Part shown: positions 45,427 through 53,034 of the stretch, in pieces
How positions within the stretch are numbered: the stretch's first letter is position 1
Layout: the number at the start of each line of letters is the position of its first letter
Source: Oscillospiraceae bacterium
GTDB lineage: Bacteria > Bacillota_A > Clostridia > Oscillospirales > Oscillospiraceae
Length of the DNA: 64,000 bases
Direction: 5' to 3'
NCBI GenBank assembly: GCA_017459865.1
Contig: JAFUCD010000036.1
Location: 45,709 to 109,708 of the forward strand
The notes under the pieces: model-generated
Told to the model about the DNA's origin: nothing
Databases searched by the model: none
What the model saw: the letters and a program-made list of their open reading frames with translations, nothing else
Translations under genes and position numbers: made by a program

Positions 45427-46136
45427 TCCTGCTTCCCGCGATCGATCTCTACGCCGGCAAGGCCGTGCGCCTGCTGCGCGGAGACTATGAAAACATGACC
45501 GTCTACGGCGAAAACGCGGCGGATTTTGCCGCGGCCTTTGCCGATGCGGGCGCCGAATGGGTCCACATGGTGGATCTCGAGGGCGCGAAGGTCGGCGCGA
45601 CGCCGAATTTTGAAAGCGTGGCGGCGGTGGCGCGCGCCGGAAGGCTCAAGGTCGAGATCGGCGGCGGCGTCCGTTCGGACGATACCGTTGCGCGCTGTCT
45701 CGACGCGGGCGTCAGCCGCGTCATCCTCGGCACGGCGGCGCTGCGCGACCGTGCGTTCTTGGAGCGGATGATCGCGCAATATGCCGAAAAGATCGCCGTC
45801 GGCGTCGATATCCGCGACGGCTTTGTCGCGACACACGGCTGGACGGAGACGAGCAGCGTCGCCTGCGAGACCTTCTGCGCCGAGCTGGAAGCGCTCGGCG
45901 TGCAGACCATCATCGTCACGGACATCTCCCGCGACGGCGCCATGCAGGGCACGAACCGCGCCCTGTACGAGCGGCTGAATAAGACGTTTTCGATGGACAT
46001 CGTCGCCTCCGGCGGCGTGTCCTCGCTCGATGATATCCGCGCCCTGCGCGCATCGAACCTCTACGGTGCGATCCTCGGCAAGGCGTACTACACCGGCGCC
46101 GTGGATCTGAAGGAAGCATTGGAGGCGGCGAAATGA
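45423..46136 (+). CDS. hisA: ProFAR isomerase (HisA)
   Basis: TIM barrel catalysing the Amadori rearrangement of ProFAR to PRFAR. 237 residues. Catalytic D8 in LLPAIDLYAGKAVRL and D in TDISRDGAMQGTN; phosphate sites IGGGVRSDDTV and ASGGVSSLDDI. Starts by overlapping hisH and is overlapped by hisF. Confidence 0.96.
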   Translation: MILLPAIDLYAGKAVRLLRGDYENMTVYGENAADFAAAFADAGAEWVHMVDLEGAKVGATPNFESVAAVARAGRLKVEIGGGVRSDDTVARCLDAGVSRVILGTAALRDRAFLERMIAQYAEKIAVGVDIRDGFVATHGWTETSSVACETFCAELEALGVQTIIVTDISRDGAMQGTNRALYERLNKTFSMDIVASGGVSSLDDIRALRASNLYGAILGKAYYTGAVDLKEALEAAK

Positions 46137-46891
46137 TCACAAAACGTATCATCCCCTGTCTGGACGTGAAGGACGGCAGGGTCGTCAAGGGCGTGAACTT
46201 CCTGGGACTGAACGACGTGTCCGATCCCGTGAAGCTCGCGGCATACTATTCCGAGGCCGGCGCGGACGAGCTCGTGTTTTACGATATCACGGCCTCGCAC
46301 GAGGGGCGCGCGCTGTTCACCGACATCCTCACGCGCGTGGCGGCGACGATCTTCATCCCGCTCACGGTCGGCGGCGGCATCAACACCGTCGCGGACTTCG
46401 ACCGCGTGCTCAAATGCGGCGCGGACAAGGTCAGCGTCAATTCCGGCGCGATCCGCGATCCGAGTCTCATCGGCGCGGCGGCGAAGCGCTACGGTGACCA
46501 GTGTGTCGTCCTCTCCGTGGACGCCAAGCGCGTGGACGGGCAGTTTCGCGTCTTTGCCAAGGGCGGACGCGAGGACACGGGGCTCGACGCCATTGAGTGG
46601 ATCCGCCGCGGCGTCGGCGACGGCGCGGGCGAGATCGTCCTGAACTCCATCGACACCGATGGCGTAAAACAGGGCTTCGACCTCGAAATGCTCGACGCCG
46701 TGTGCAATGCCGTGTCGGTGCCCGTCATCGCCTCGGGCGGCGCGGGCTGCGCGCAGGACTTCGTGACGCTTTTCCAGACGCTGCCGAAGGTGGACGCGGG
46801 GCTTGCGGCCTCGATCTTCCACTTCGGCGAGGTCGAGATCGCGGCGCTGAAGGACACGCTTTCCGAAAACGGGATTCTGGTAAGGAGATAA
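46133..46891 (+). CDS. hisF: Imidazole glycerol phosphate synthase cyclase subunit
   Basis: TIM barrel that uses PRFAR and HisH-derived ammonia to make IGP and AICAR. 252 residues. Catalytic D11 in IIPCLDVKDGRVVKGVNF and D130 in VVLSVDAKRV; VGGGINTVADF and ASGGAGCAQDF bind phosphate. Four-base overlap with hisA. Confidence 0.97.
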   Translation: MITKRIIPCLDVKDGRVVKGVNFLGLNDVSDPVKLAAYYSEAGADELVFYDITASHEGRALFTDILTRVAATIFIPLTVGGGINTVADFDRVLKCGADKVSVNSGAIRDPSLIGAAAKRYGDQCVVLSVDAKRVDGQFRVFAKGGREDTGLDAIEWIRRGVGDGAGEIVLNSIDTDGVKQGFDLEMLDAVCNAVSVPVIASGGAGCAQDFVTLFQTLPKVDAGLAASIFHFGEVEIAALKDTLSENGILVRR

Positions 46892-46894
46892 ACC

Positions 46895-47542
46895 ATGCTG
46901 AACATTGACGAACTGAAATTTGACGACCGCGGACTCATCCCCGCGATCGTGGTCGATACGGAGACGAAGCAGGTGCTCACGCTCGCGTACATGAACGCCG
47001 AGAGCCTGCGTATCTCCATGGAAGAGGGGCGCACCTGCTTTTTCAGCCGCTCGCGGCAGACGCTCTGGCGCAAGGGCGAGACGAGCGGCAACGTGCAGCG
47101 CCTCGTCTCCATCACGGCGGACTGCGACATGGACGCTCTCGTCGTCGAGGTGCGCAAGGCCGGGCCCGCCTGCCATACGGGCGCGGAGAGCTGTTTTTTC
47201 AATCCCGTTTTCGAGGGTGAGGCGCAGCCGGGCTTTCAGTATCAGGATCTGATGGATCTGCTGCAGGGCCGGAAGGAAGCGCCGAAGGAGGGGTCCTATA
47301 CCTCCTACCTCTTTGAAAAGGGGCGCGACAAGATCCTGAAAAAAATCGGCGAGGAGGCCACCGAGGTCATCATCGCCGCCAAGGACGACGACCGCGCGAA
47401 CACGGTCTATGAGCTTGGCGACCTCATGTACCACGCGATGGTGCTCATGCTCGACATGGGCATCTCGCTCGATGAGATCAAAGCCGAGATGGCGTCGCGC
47501 CACGTCATCGACAAAAAGGTCAAACAGGAGAAGATGGTATGA
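46895..47542 (+). CDS. hisI: Bifunctional PRA-CH/PRA-PH protein HisIE
   Basis: Steps two and three: pyrophosphate removal from PR-ATP and ring opening of PR-AMP. 215 residues. The HisI half (about 1-110) has [28 protein letters not shown], Zn/Mg ligands in [10 protein letters not shown] and [10 protein letters not shown]. The HisE half (about 125-215) has [42 protein letters not shown]. The two are separate proteins in many Clostridia, so the fusion is a useful marker. Confidence 0.95.
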   Translation: MLNIDELKFDDRGLIPAIVVDTETKQVLTLAYMNAESLRISMEEGRTCFFSRSRQTLWRKGETSGNVQRLVSITADCDMDALVVEVRKAGPACHTGAESCFFNPVFEGEAQPGFQYQDLMDLLQGRKEAPKEGSYTSYLFEKGRDKILKKIGEEATEVIIAAKDDDRANTVYELGDLMYHAMVLMLDMGISLDEIKAEMASRHVIDKKVKQEKMV

Positions 47543-48348
47543 TCCGCCAGAATCTGCACGCGCACAGCCGCTTTGACGACGGTGCCGCGACCTGCGAGGA
47601 GATGGTGCTCGGCGCCATCGCCGCCGGGCTCACGAGCTTTGGCGTCAGCGCCCACAGCCCCATGCCGCACGAGCCGTGGACGGTCCCGGCCTGGCGCATG
47701 GACGCCTTCCGTGCGGAGATGGCGCGGCTGAAGCAGGTCTATGCCGGGCGCATCACGGTGTATACGGGGCTGGAATATGACCTCGTCTCCGAGCCGGATT
47801 TTTCGGGCTTTGACTATGTGATCGCCTCCGTGCACGCCATCGACTTTGCCGGGAAGCGCTGGGCGGTCGATCACACGAGAGAGCGCGCGCAGGCGATGAT
47901 CGACGGCGCGTTCCACGGCGACAAGGACGCCGCGGCGGCGCACTATTTCTCGCTCGTGCGCTCCATCGCCGATATCTCCGAGGCGGACATCGTTGGGCAC
48001 TTCGACCTCGTCACCAAGTTCAATGAGCCGGAGCCGCTCTATGACACGGCCTCTCCCGCCTATCGCCGCGCGGCGCTGGACGCGATGGAGTCGCTCGTCC
48101 GGGCGGGCAAGCTTTTTGAGCTCAACACCGGCGCCGTCAGCCGGGGCTATCGAACGGATTTCTATCCGGAGGCGTATTTGCTCTGCGCCCTGCGCGAGAT
48201 GGGCGGAAGGCTGATCCTCTCGTCAGATTCTCACGCGGCCGATACCGTCGCGTTCGGCTTCCCGGAGGCGGAAAAAAAGGCCAAAGCCGCGGGCTTTGAC
48301 CATGTGTATATCCTGACGGATCAGGGCTTTGCCCCGGCCGAACTGTAA
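47539..48348 (+). CDS. hisJ: Histidinol-phosphatase, PHP family
   Basis: Dephosphorylates histidinol phosphate, the step missing from monofunctional HisB. 269 residues. PHP metal ligands: [12 protein letters not shown] at the start, [41 protein letters not shown] and [14 protein letters not shown] at the end. Overlaps hisI by 4 bases and is the last gene of the operon. Confidence 0.92.
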   Translation: MIRQNLHAHSRFDDGAATCEEMVLGAIAAGLTSFGVSAHSPMPHEPWTVPAWRMDAFRAEMARLKQVYAGRITVYTGLEYDLVSEPDFSGFDYVIASVHAIDFAGKRWAVDHTRERAQAMIDGAFHGDKDAAAAHYFSLVRSIADISEADIVGHFDLVTKFNEPEPLYDTASPAYRRAALDAMESLVRAGKLFELNTGAVSRGYRTDFYPEAYLLCALREMGGRLILSSDSHAADTVAFGFPEAEKKAKAAGFDHVYILTDQGFAPAEL

Positions 48349-48388
48349 GCATCGACCCGGACGCGGAAAAGCGTCCGGGTCGGTGCTT
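48347..48388. terminator. Hairpin between hisJ and proC
   Basis: 18-bp stem with one mismatch (48347-48364 with 48371-48388), loop GGAAAA, between convergent genes; no clear T run, so efficiency is uncertain. Confidence 0.65.
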
Positions 48389-48389
48389 A

Positions 48390-49184
48390 TCAAAGTGTTT
48401 TGTCCTTCTCGATGATGGCTGTCACCGCCTGCTGGATCGCGGTCTCAAAGCCGAGACGCTTGAGCGTGTGCACGCCCTCGATCGTTGTGCCGCCGGGGGA
48501 GCAGACCTCGTCCATCAGGGCGATGGGGTGCTTGTCGCTCCGGTGCGTGAGCATCGCGCTGCCCAGCACGGTCTGGCACGCCAGCTCCTCGGCAAACGGA
48601 CGGGCGAACCCCGCCTTCACGCCCGCGGAGGCCAGCGCGTCGATGTAAAGGTGCACGAACGCGCCCGAGGCGCCCGCGATGGCGCTGAACGCGGGAAACT
48701 GCTCTTCCTTGCGCGTATACACCGTGCCGACGGCGGAAAAGAGCTTGCGCGCGAGCTCCAGATGTGCTTCCGTGGCGTTTTTTCCCGCGCAGACGGCGGT
48801 TGCCGAGAGCCCGACCTTCGCGTTGATGTTCGGCATCACGCGCACGACCGGCACGCCCTCAGTAAAGATCTCCTCATAATAGGTCGTGGGCTTGCCCGCC
48901 GCGATGGAGATCACGAGCGTTTCCGGCGTCACGGCGTCGCGGATCTCGGGCAGCACGTCGGGCATCATCTGCGGCTTCACCGCCAGCACCAGCACGTCCG
49001 CGTTCTCCGCCACATCCTTCGCGCTCGCGCATGGGATCAGTCCGATCTCGTCGCGCAGCGCCTCTGTCTTGGCGGCGGTGCGGTTGTAGCCCAGGATCTC
49101 GTCGCGTGCAAAGCCCCCGCTGCGGTGCATCCCGCGCAGGATGGCGCCCGCCATGTTCCCCAATCCGATAAAGCCGTATTTCAT
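48390..49184 (-). CDS. proC: Pyrroline-5-carboxylate reductase
   Basis: NAD(P)H-dependent last step of proline synthesis. 264 residues. Rossmann GFIGLGNMAGAILRGM at the N-terminus; VLAVKPQMMPDVL near 70; ISIAAGKPTTYYEE; VRVMPNINAKVG; the ProC signature PGGTTIEGVHTLKRLG near 230-246 (family pattern PGGTT). No other proline genes are nearby. Confidence 0.95.
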   Translation of the reverse strand: MKYGFIGLGNMAGAILRGMHRSGGFARDEILGYNRTAAKTEALRDEIGLIPCASAKDVAENADVLVLAVKPQMMPDVLPEIRDAVTPETLVISIAAGKPTTYYEEIFTEGVPVVRVMPNINAKVGLSATAVCAGKNATEAHLELARKLFSAVGTVYTRKEEQFPAFSAIAGASGAFVHLYIDALASAGVKAGFARPFAEELACQTVLGSAMLTHRSDKHPIALMDEVCSPGGTTIEGVHTLKRLGFETAIQQAVTAIIEKDKTL

Positions 49185-49269
49185 AGGTGATTGCCCCTTT
49201 CAGAATCATGCTCTGAGTTTAGCACAGAAATAGTTTCCCCGCAAGCCGGACGGCCTGCGAGGAACGCGT

Positions 49270-50799
49270 TTATTTGCGGATCTTGCCCTTTTCTTCGATG
49301 AGGGGCAGATACTCCAGATACGGTGTGTCGTTGGCGCAGGTGAACGCGGCCTTGTCGGCGAAGTCTTGCACGGCCTTTGTGCTCTTCTCCGGCTGGCGGA
49401 GCGTGCCCGCGCCGTTGACGCAGCCGCCCGGGCAGGCCATGCCCTCGAGCAGATAGCCGTCGTACTTTCCGGCCTTCGCCATCATCAGCAGCTTCCTGCA
49501 GTCGGCGAGCCCCGCGGCGTTCGCGACCTTCACCTCGCGGTCGGGCTCCATCTCGTGGATCGCGTTCACGACCGCCTGCGCCACGCCGCCGGCAAAGGCG
49601 AAGTTCCTGCCGTCGCGCGCCACGTCGTTCAGCGGCGCTTCCTCGCCTGCGAACACGTCGTCGATGCCCTTGGCCTCGAACATGCCCATCGTCTCCTCGA
49701 ACGTGAGCACGAAGTCCACGTCGCTGCGGATCGTGCGGCGGCGCGCCTCCAGCTTTTTCGCGTCGCAGGGACCGACGAACACGACCTTGCAGCCCGGGTG
49801 GCGGCGCTTGATCATGCGCGCGGTGAGCACCATCGGCGTCATCGCGACGGAGATGTTCTCGGTAAACTGCGGGAACATCTTCTTCACCATCGTGCTCCAC
49901 GCGGGGCAGCAGCTCGTGACCATGAATTTGTGCTTCTCGGGCACCTCCTCCAAAAAGTCCGCCGCCTCCTCGATCACGCACAGGTCCGCGCCGATCGCGA
50001 CCTCGTACACGTCCGTGAAGCCCAGCGCCTTGAACGCCGAGCGCATCTTTTCCGGCACGCCCTTGGGGCCGAACTGCCCGACGAAGGCGGGCGCGAGCGC
50101 GACATACACCTCGTCGCCCTGCTTGATGGACTGGATCGTCTGGAAGATCTGGCTCTTGTCCGCGATCGCGCCGAAGGGGCACGCCACGAGACACTGTCCG
50201 CAGGAGGTGCACTTGTCATAGTCGATGTCGGCTCTGCCCAGCTCGTCAGACTTCATGCAGTCGATGCCGCAGGCCTTGCGGCAGGGGCGCTCGAGCCGCA
50301 CGATGGCGTGGAACTTGCATTCCTGCATGCAGCGCCCGCACTTGATGCACTTGTCCTGATCGATCACGGCTCTGCCGTTTTTGCGGCTGATCGCCTGCTT
50401 CGGGCAGACCTCCATGCAGGGGTGCTCCAGACAGCCCTGGCACATATCCGTCACCCGCACGACGTTGTCCGGGCATTTGTTGCAGGCGAACTTGATCACG
50501 TTCATCAGCGGCGGCTCATAGTAGCTCTCGGGGTTGAGCGCCTTTTCGATGCCCTCCTCGATGGGCGCGTATTCCGTCACGCGCTGATAGGGAAGCCCCA
50601 TCGCGAGGCGGACCTGCTCCGCCATGACGGCGCGCTCGGTGAAGATGCTGTCGCGGTTTTCGCCCACCTCGCCGGGCACGAGCCTGTACGGCAGCTCGCG
50701 CAGCGCCGCGGCATAGTCGCCGCCCTCGTACGCAAGCCGCGCGATCTCCGTGAACACCTCGCGCCGGATGCGCGTTTTTGCCGTTTCCATTCCCTTCAT
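49270..50799 (-). CDS. [FeFe] hydrogenase, group B-like, with ferredoxin domains
   Basis: Iron hydrogenase-like enzyme for reversible H2 chemistry; cytoplasmic. 509 residues from the ATG after GGGAGG. The Cys-rich region (about 106-212) has CNKCP, CxxC-x4-C-x3-CP, CIKCGRCMQEC and CTSCGQCLVACP, so several 4Fe-4S clusters. The H-cluster motifs are TSCCPAW (295-301), VGPCDAKKLE (342-351) and EGMACPGGCVNGAGT (452-466). TSCCP, and GPC in place of MPC, point to group B. No maturases HydE, HydF or HydG are in the window. The electron partner is unknown. Confidence 0.85.
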   Translation of the reverse strand: MKGMETAKTRIRREVFTEIARLAYEGGDYAAALRELPYRLVPGEVGENRDSIFTERAVMAEQVRLAMGLPYQRVTEYAPIEEGIEKALNPESYYEPPLMNVIKFACNKCPDNVVRVTDMCQGCLEHPCMEVCPKQAISRKNGRAVIDQDKCIKCGRCMQECKFHAIVRLERPCRKACGIDCMKSDELGRADIDYDKCTSCGQCLVACPFGAIADKSQIFQTIQSIKQGDEVYVALAPAFVGQFGPKGVPEKMRSAFKALGFTDVYEVAIGADLCVIEEAADFLEEVPEKHKFMVTSCCPAWSTMVKKMFPQFTENISVAMTPMVLTARMIKRRHPGCKVVFVGPCDAKKLEARRRTIRSDVDFVLTFEETMGMFEAKGIDDVFAGEEAPLNDVARDGRNFAFAGGVAQAVVNAIHEMEPDREVKVANAAGLADCRKLLMMAKAGKYDGYLLEGMACPGGCVNGAGTLRQPEKSTKAVQDFADKAAFTCANDTPYLEYLPLIEEKGKIRK

Positions 50800-50844
50800 G
50801 ACCGGACCTCCCGTTTGCAAAAAAGCTGTCAATTGACCGAAAAA

Positions 50845-50873
50845 AATATAACATGCGTGCCGACGCTTTGCAA
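50845..50873 (-). promoter_or_regulatory. Hydrogenase gene promoter
   Basis: Minus strand: TTGCAA (50873-50868), 17-bp spacer, TATATT (50850-50845). The perfect palindrome GTCAATTGAC (50828-50837) sits at the expected transcription start. Confidence 0.65.
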
Positions 50874-51083
50874 TGGGAAAATACGCCGCGTCGTTTTCGC
50901 GTTTTCGATATGCACGTTTCGGATTTTGGATTTTGTACAGATTGATAAAAAATTTACGATTCGGTGTCCTTTATGTGACAAACGCACAGACAAGCCGGAA
51001 GAAAATTTGATATGATACGATCAAATATATCTGGTATCAGGAATGCATATCATTTTGATAGGCATTCGACAGGAGGGTACACA

Positions 51084-51857
51084 ATGGAAGAAACGAAAAA
51101 CAAAGCCAAGATTCTTGCCGTAGCGGGCAAGGGCGGCGTTGGCAAGACGAGTCTCTGCTCGGCCATCGTCCGCCATCTGGTTGCGGCGCACCCCGGCAAG
51201 CGCATCCTTGCCATCGACGCGGATCCCGCCATCGGTCTTTCGACCGCGCTGGGCATCACCGTCACCCACACGCTCGACGACATCCGCAATGAGGTCATCG
51301 AGGTCTCCGAGCGCGGCGAATACCGCCAGGCCATCGAGATCCTCAACGAGGCGCGCTTCCGCATCTTCGACACGATGGTCGAGTGCGAGGGCTTTGCCTT
51401 CCTCGCCATCGGCCGCCCCGAGGCCGCCGGCTGCTATTGCTCCGTCAACAGCTATCTGAAAGAGGTCATCAGCATGCTCGCGGGCGACTTTGACTATGTC
51501 GTCATCGACTGCGAGGCCGGCATCGAGCAGATCAGCCGCCGCGTGCTCGACGAGGTGACGCACCTGATGCTCATCACGGACCAGAGCGCCAAGGGCGTGA
51601 ACGTCTGCCGCGAGATCAAAGAGGTCGCCGACGAGCTCATCAAGTACGAGCGCATCGGCATCGTCTGCAACCGCGTCGTCGACCCCAGCATGAACGAGCT
51701 CATCAAGCTCGAGGGCGTCGAGAACCTCGCCTTCATCCCCACCGATCCCGCCCACGCCGCCAACGACATCCAGGGCAAGAGCGTGTTCGAGCTGCCGGAG
51801 GACTCCAACATCATGGTCGGCGTCCGCGCAGCGCTTGAGAAGTTTGACTTGGTGTAA
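51084..51857 (+). CDS. CooC-family ATPase (CODH/ACS metallocentre maturation type)
   Basis: MinD/ParA-like ATPase; CooC proteins insert nickel into CO dehydrogenase or acetyl-CoA synthase. 257 residues. Walker A AGKGGVGKTS is at about 14-23, AIDADPAIGLSTALGI follows, EAAGCYCSVNSYLK holds the paired Cys expected of a dimer metal site, and YVVIDCEAGIEQISRRV is the Walker B region. Start at 51084 after AGGAGGG; a longer frame has no support. The next gene encodes an ACS-like protein, which is the likely client. Confidence 0.82.
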   Translation: MEETKNKAKILAVAGKGGVGKTSLCSAIVRHLVAAHPGKRILAIDADPAIGLSTALGITVTHTLDDIRNEVIEVSERGEYRQAIEILNEARFRIFDTMVECEGFAFLAIGRPEAAGCYCSVNSYLKEVISMLAGDFDYVVIDCEAGIEQISRRVLDEVTHLMLITDQSAKGVNVCREIKEVADELIKYERIGIVCNRVVDPSMNELIKLEGVENLAFIPTDPAHAANDIQGKSVFELPEDSNIMVGVRAALEKFDLV

Positions 51858-51930
51858 GGAAACGCCAAACCGATCGCCGCGTACATCTTGACGGCGAATT
51901 TCCCGCCAATATTTATCAGGAGGATTCAAA

Positions 51931-52671
51931 ATGGAACTTTACAATACTTATATTCAGAATACGATGGAGCAGCTCGGCGCTCCGAAGCAGAAGTGGGCCT
52001 ATTCCGAGCGTGACGCCTGGAAGGACAACGGCGCCAGCGAGCTCGTGCTGCTGCGCGACGCGGCGTATGAGCTGGGCGGCAGCGGCAAGGCGGCCGTGAA
52101 CTTCACCGCCATCACCACCGCTTCTCAGCTGATCCCCGCCGACGAGGTCCTGCTGTACGGTCCCGATCTGAAGGAGATCAAGAGCGACTCCACCTTCGCC
52201 CGCATCACCCTGCTGGGCGTCAAGGAGATCCCCGAGGATGAGCAGGAAGCCTTCAACGCCATCCAGAGCATCGAGTTCGTGAAGTACCACGTCTTCCCCG
52301 ACGGCTACATGATGCGCGTCTCCCCGGAGTCCAGCCGTGAGCAGGTCCGCGTCAGCAAGAAGGCGCTCAAGAAGGGCATCAGCTTCCGCGGCGTCGGCTG
52401 CGACTATATCGCCCAGTACAAGAAGAACCCCAACATCACGAACGTCCGCGTGATCTTCATCACGGACCCCACCGTGGATTACAAGAAGCTCCTGGAGACC
52501 GCCAACAAGGTCAACGACGTCACCAAGACCATGAACAAGATCCTTGAGGGTCTGCCCGAGGATCTCGACTGCGCGTCCTGCAGCTTCAAGCCTGTCTGCG
52601 ACGAGGTCGAGGGTCTGAAGGAGCTGCACTTCGGCAAGGGCGGCATGAAGAAGCCCGGCAGCAAGAAGTAA
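51931..52671 (+). CDS. Short acetyl-CoA synthase (AcsB/CdhC)-like protein
   Basis: 246 residues. The stretch FPDGYMMRVSPESSREQVRV...KKALKKGISFRGVGCDYIAQYKK...VRVIFITDP (about 122-180) resembles the middle domain of CODH/ACS beta subunit. The C-terminus has LDCASCSFKPVCDEVEGLKELHFG with C214, C217 and C223 as a possible metal site. True ACS is near 730 residues, so the active-site A-cluster domain is largely missing. Codon use is very biased (AAG, CTG, TTC, AAC), suggesting high expression. It follows the CooC-type ATPase and ends in a strong terminator. Assignment by recalled similarity, not by a search. Confidence 0.6.
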   Translation: MELYNTYIQNTMEQLGAPKQKWAYSERDAWKDNGASELVLLRDAAYELGGSGKAAVNFTAITTASQLIPADEVLLYGPDLKEIKSDSTFARITLLGVKEIPEDEQEAFNAIQSIEFVKYHVFPDGYMMRVSPESSREQVRVSKKALKKGISFRGVGCDYIAQYKKNPNITNVRVIFITDPTVDYKKLLETANKVNDVTKTMNKILEGLPEDLDCASCSFKPVCDEVEGLKELHFGKGGMKKPGSKK

Positions 52672-52693
52672 GCCAAGCACTGGTTTTTGCGCG

Positions 52694-52726
52694 GATCCCC
52701 GCAGCCTCGGCTGCGGGGATCTTTAT
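52694..52726 (+). terminator. Terminator after the ACS-like gene
   Basis: 13-bp perfect stem GATCCCCGCAGCC/GGCTGCGGGGATC with TC between, followed by TTTATA. It is the last feature that clearly belongs to the host before the IS110 element. Confidence 0.85.
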
Positions 52727-52745
52727 ACAAAGCAATCAGCCATTC

Positions 52746-52800
52746 CAGCCGCTTTGCGTCTGGCACAAATAGGAATGAAAGTTGTGCAGACAAACGGCTG
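52746..52800. repeat. Imperfect hairpin in the IS110 left end
   Basis: CAGCCG/CGGCTG, TTTG/CAAA, TCTG/CAGA and CACAA/TTGTG pair in order around a 13-base loop, with small bulges. It is upstream of the likely start of the bridge RNA and may mark the element's end or a host structure used as target. Confidence 0.6.
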
Positions 52801-52807
52801 CCTTTCT

Positions 52808-52996
52808 TATAAAATGGGTTTGAGGGAACGCATACTACAACGCACGGTAAGGTAAGTCGTAGACTGCTCTCGAAGCTCAAACCAGTATAGCAATCAGTGT
52901 TGGGATCACCATTACAAGCACAAATAAGTGGTACCACGAGTCCGTACACTAAGGATTGTTTTAACACCTGTTAAATGCTTGGTGATCCAGTCACTG
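52808..52996 (+). ncRNA. Candidate bridge RNA of the IS110 element
   Basis: A -10-like TTATAAAAT at 52807-52815 precedes two large stem-loops. Loop 1: GGTTTGAG/CTCAAACC (52817-52824 with 52876-52883) encloses an internal loop and an apical CTAC/GTAG stem (52835-52838 with 52859-52862). Loop 2: CAGTG/CACTG (52895-52899 with 52992-52996), GGATCACC/GGTGATCC (52903-52910 with 52981-52988) and AAGCA/TGCTT (52916-52920 with 52976-52980) stack around a long loop. Two internal-loop hairpins upstream of the transposase is the known layout of IS110 bridge RNAs (target loop, then donor loop). No expression evidence. Confidence 0.6.
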
Positions 52997-53034
52997 CGTT
53001 CTCCTCGCCATTCCAATACGAGGAGGTCAGTCCC

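Noticed and set aside
49235..49265. Terminator after the hydrogenase gene
   Set aside because: The CGCAGGCC/GGCTTGCG stem is short with a wobble pair and no T run follows, so evidence is too weak.
51006..51025. An FNR site before the CooC gene
   Set aside because: The half-sites are 8 bases apart instead of 4, so I report only an inverted repeat.
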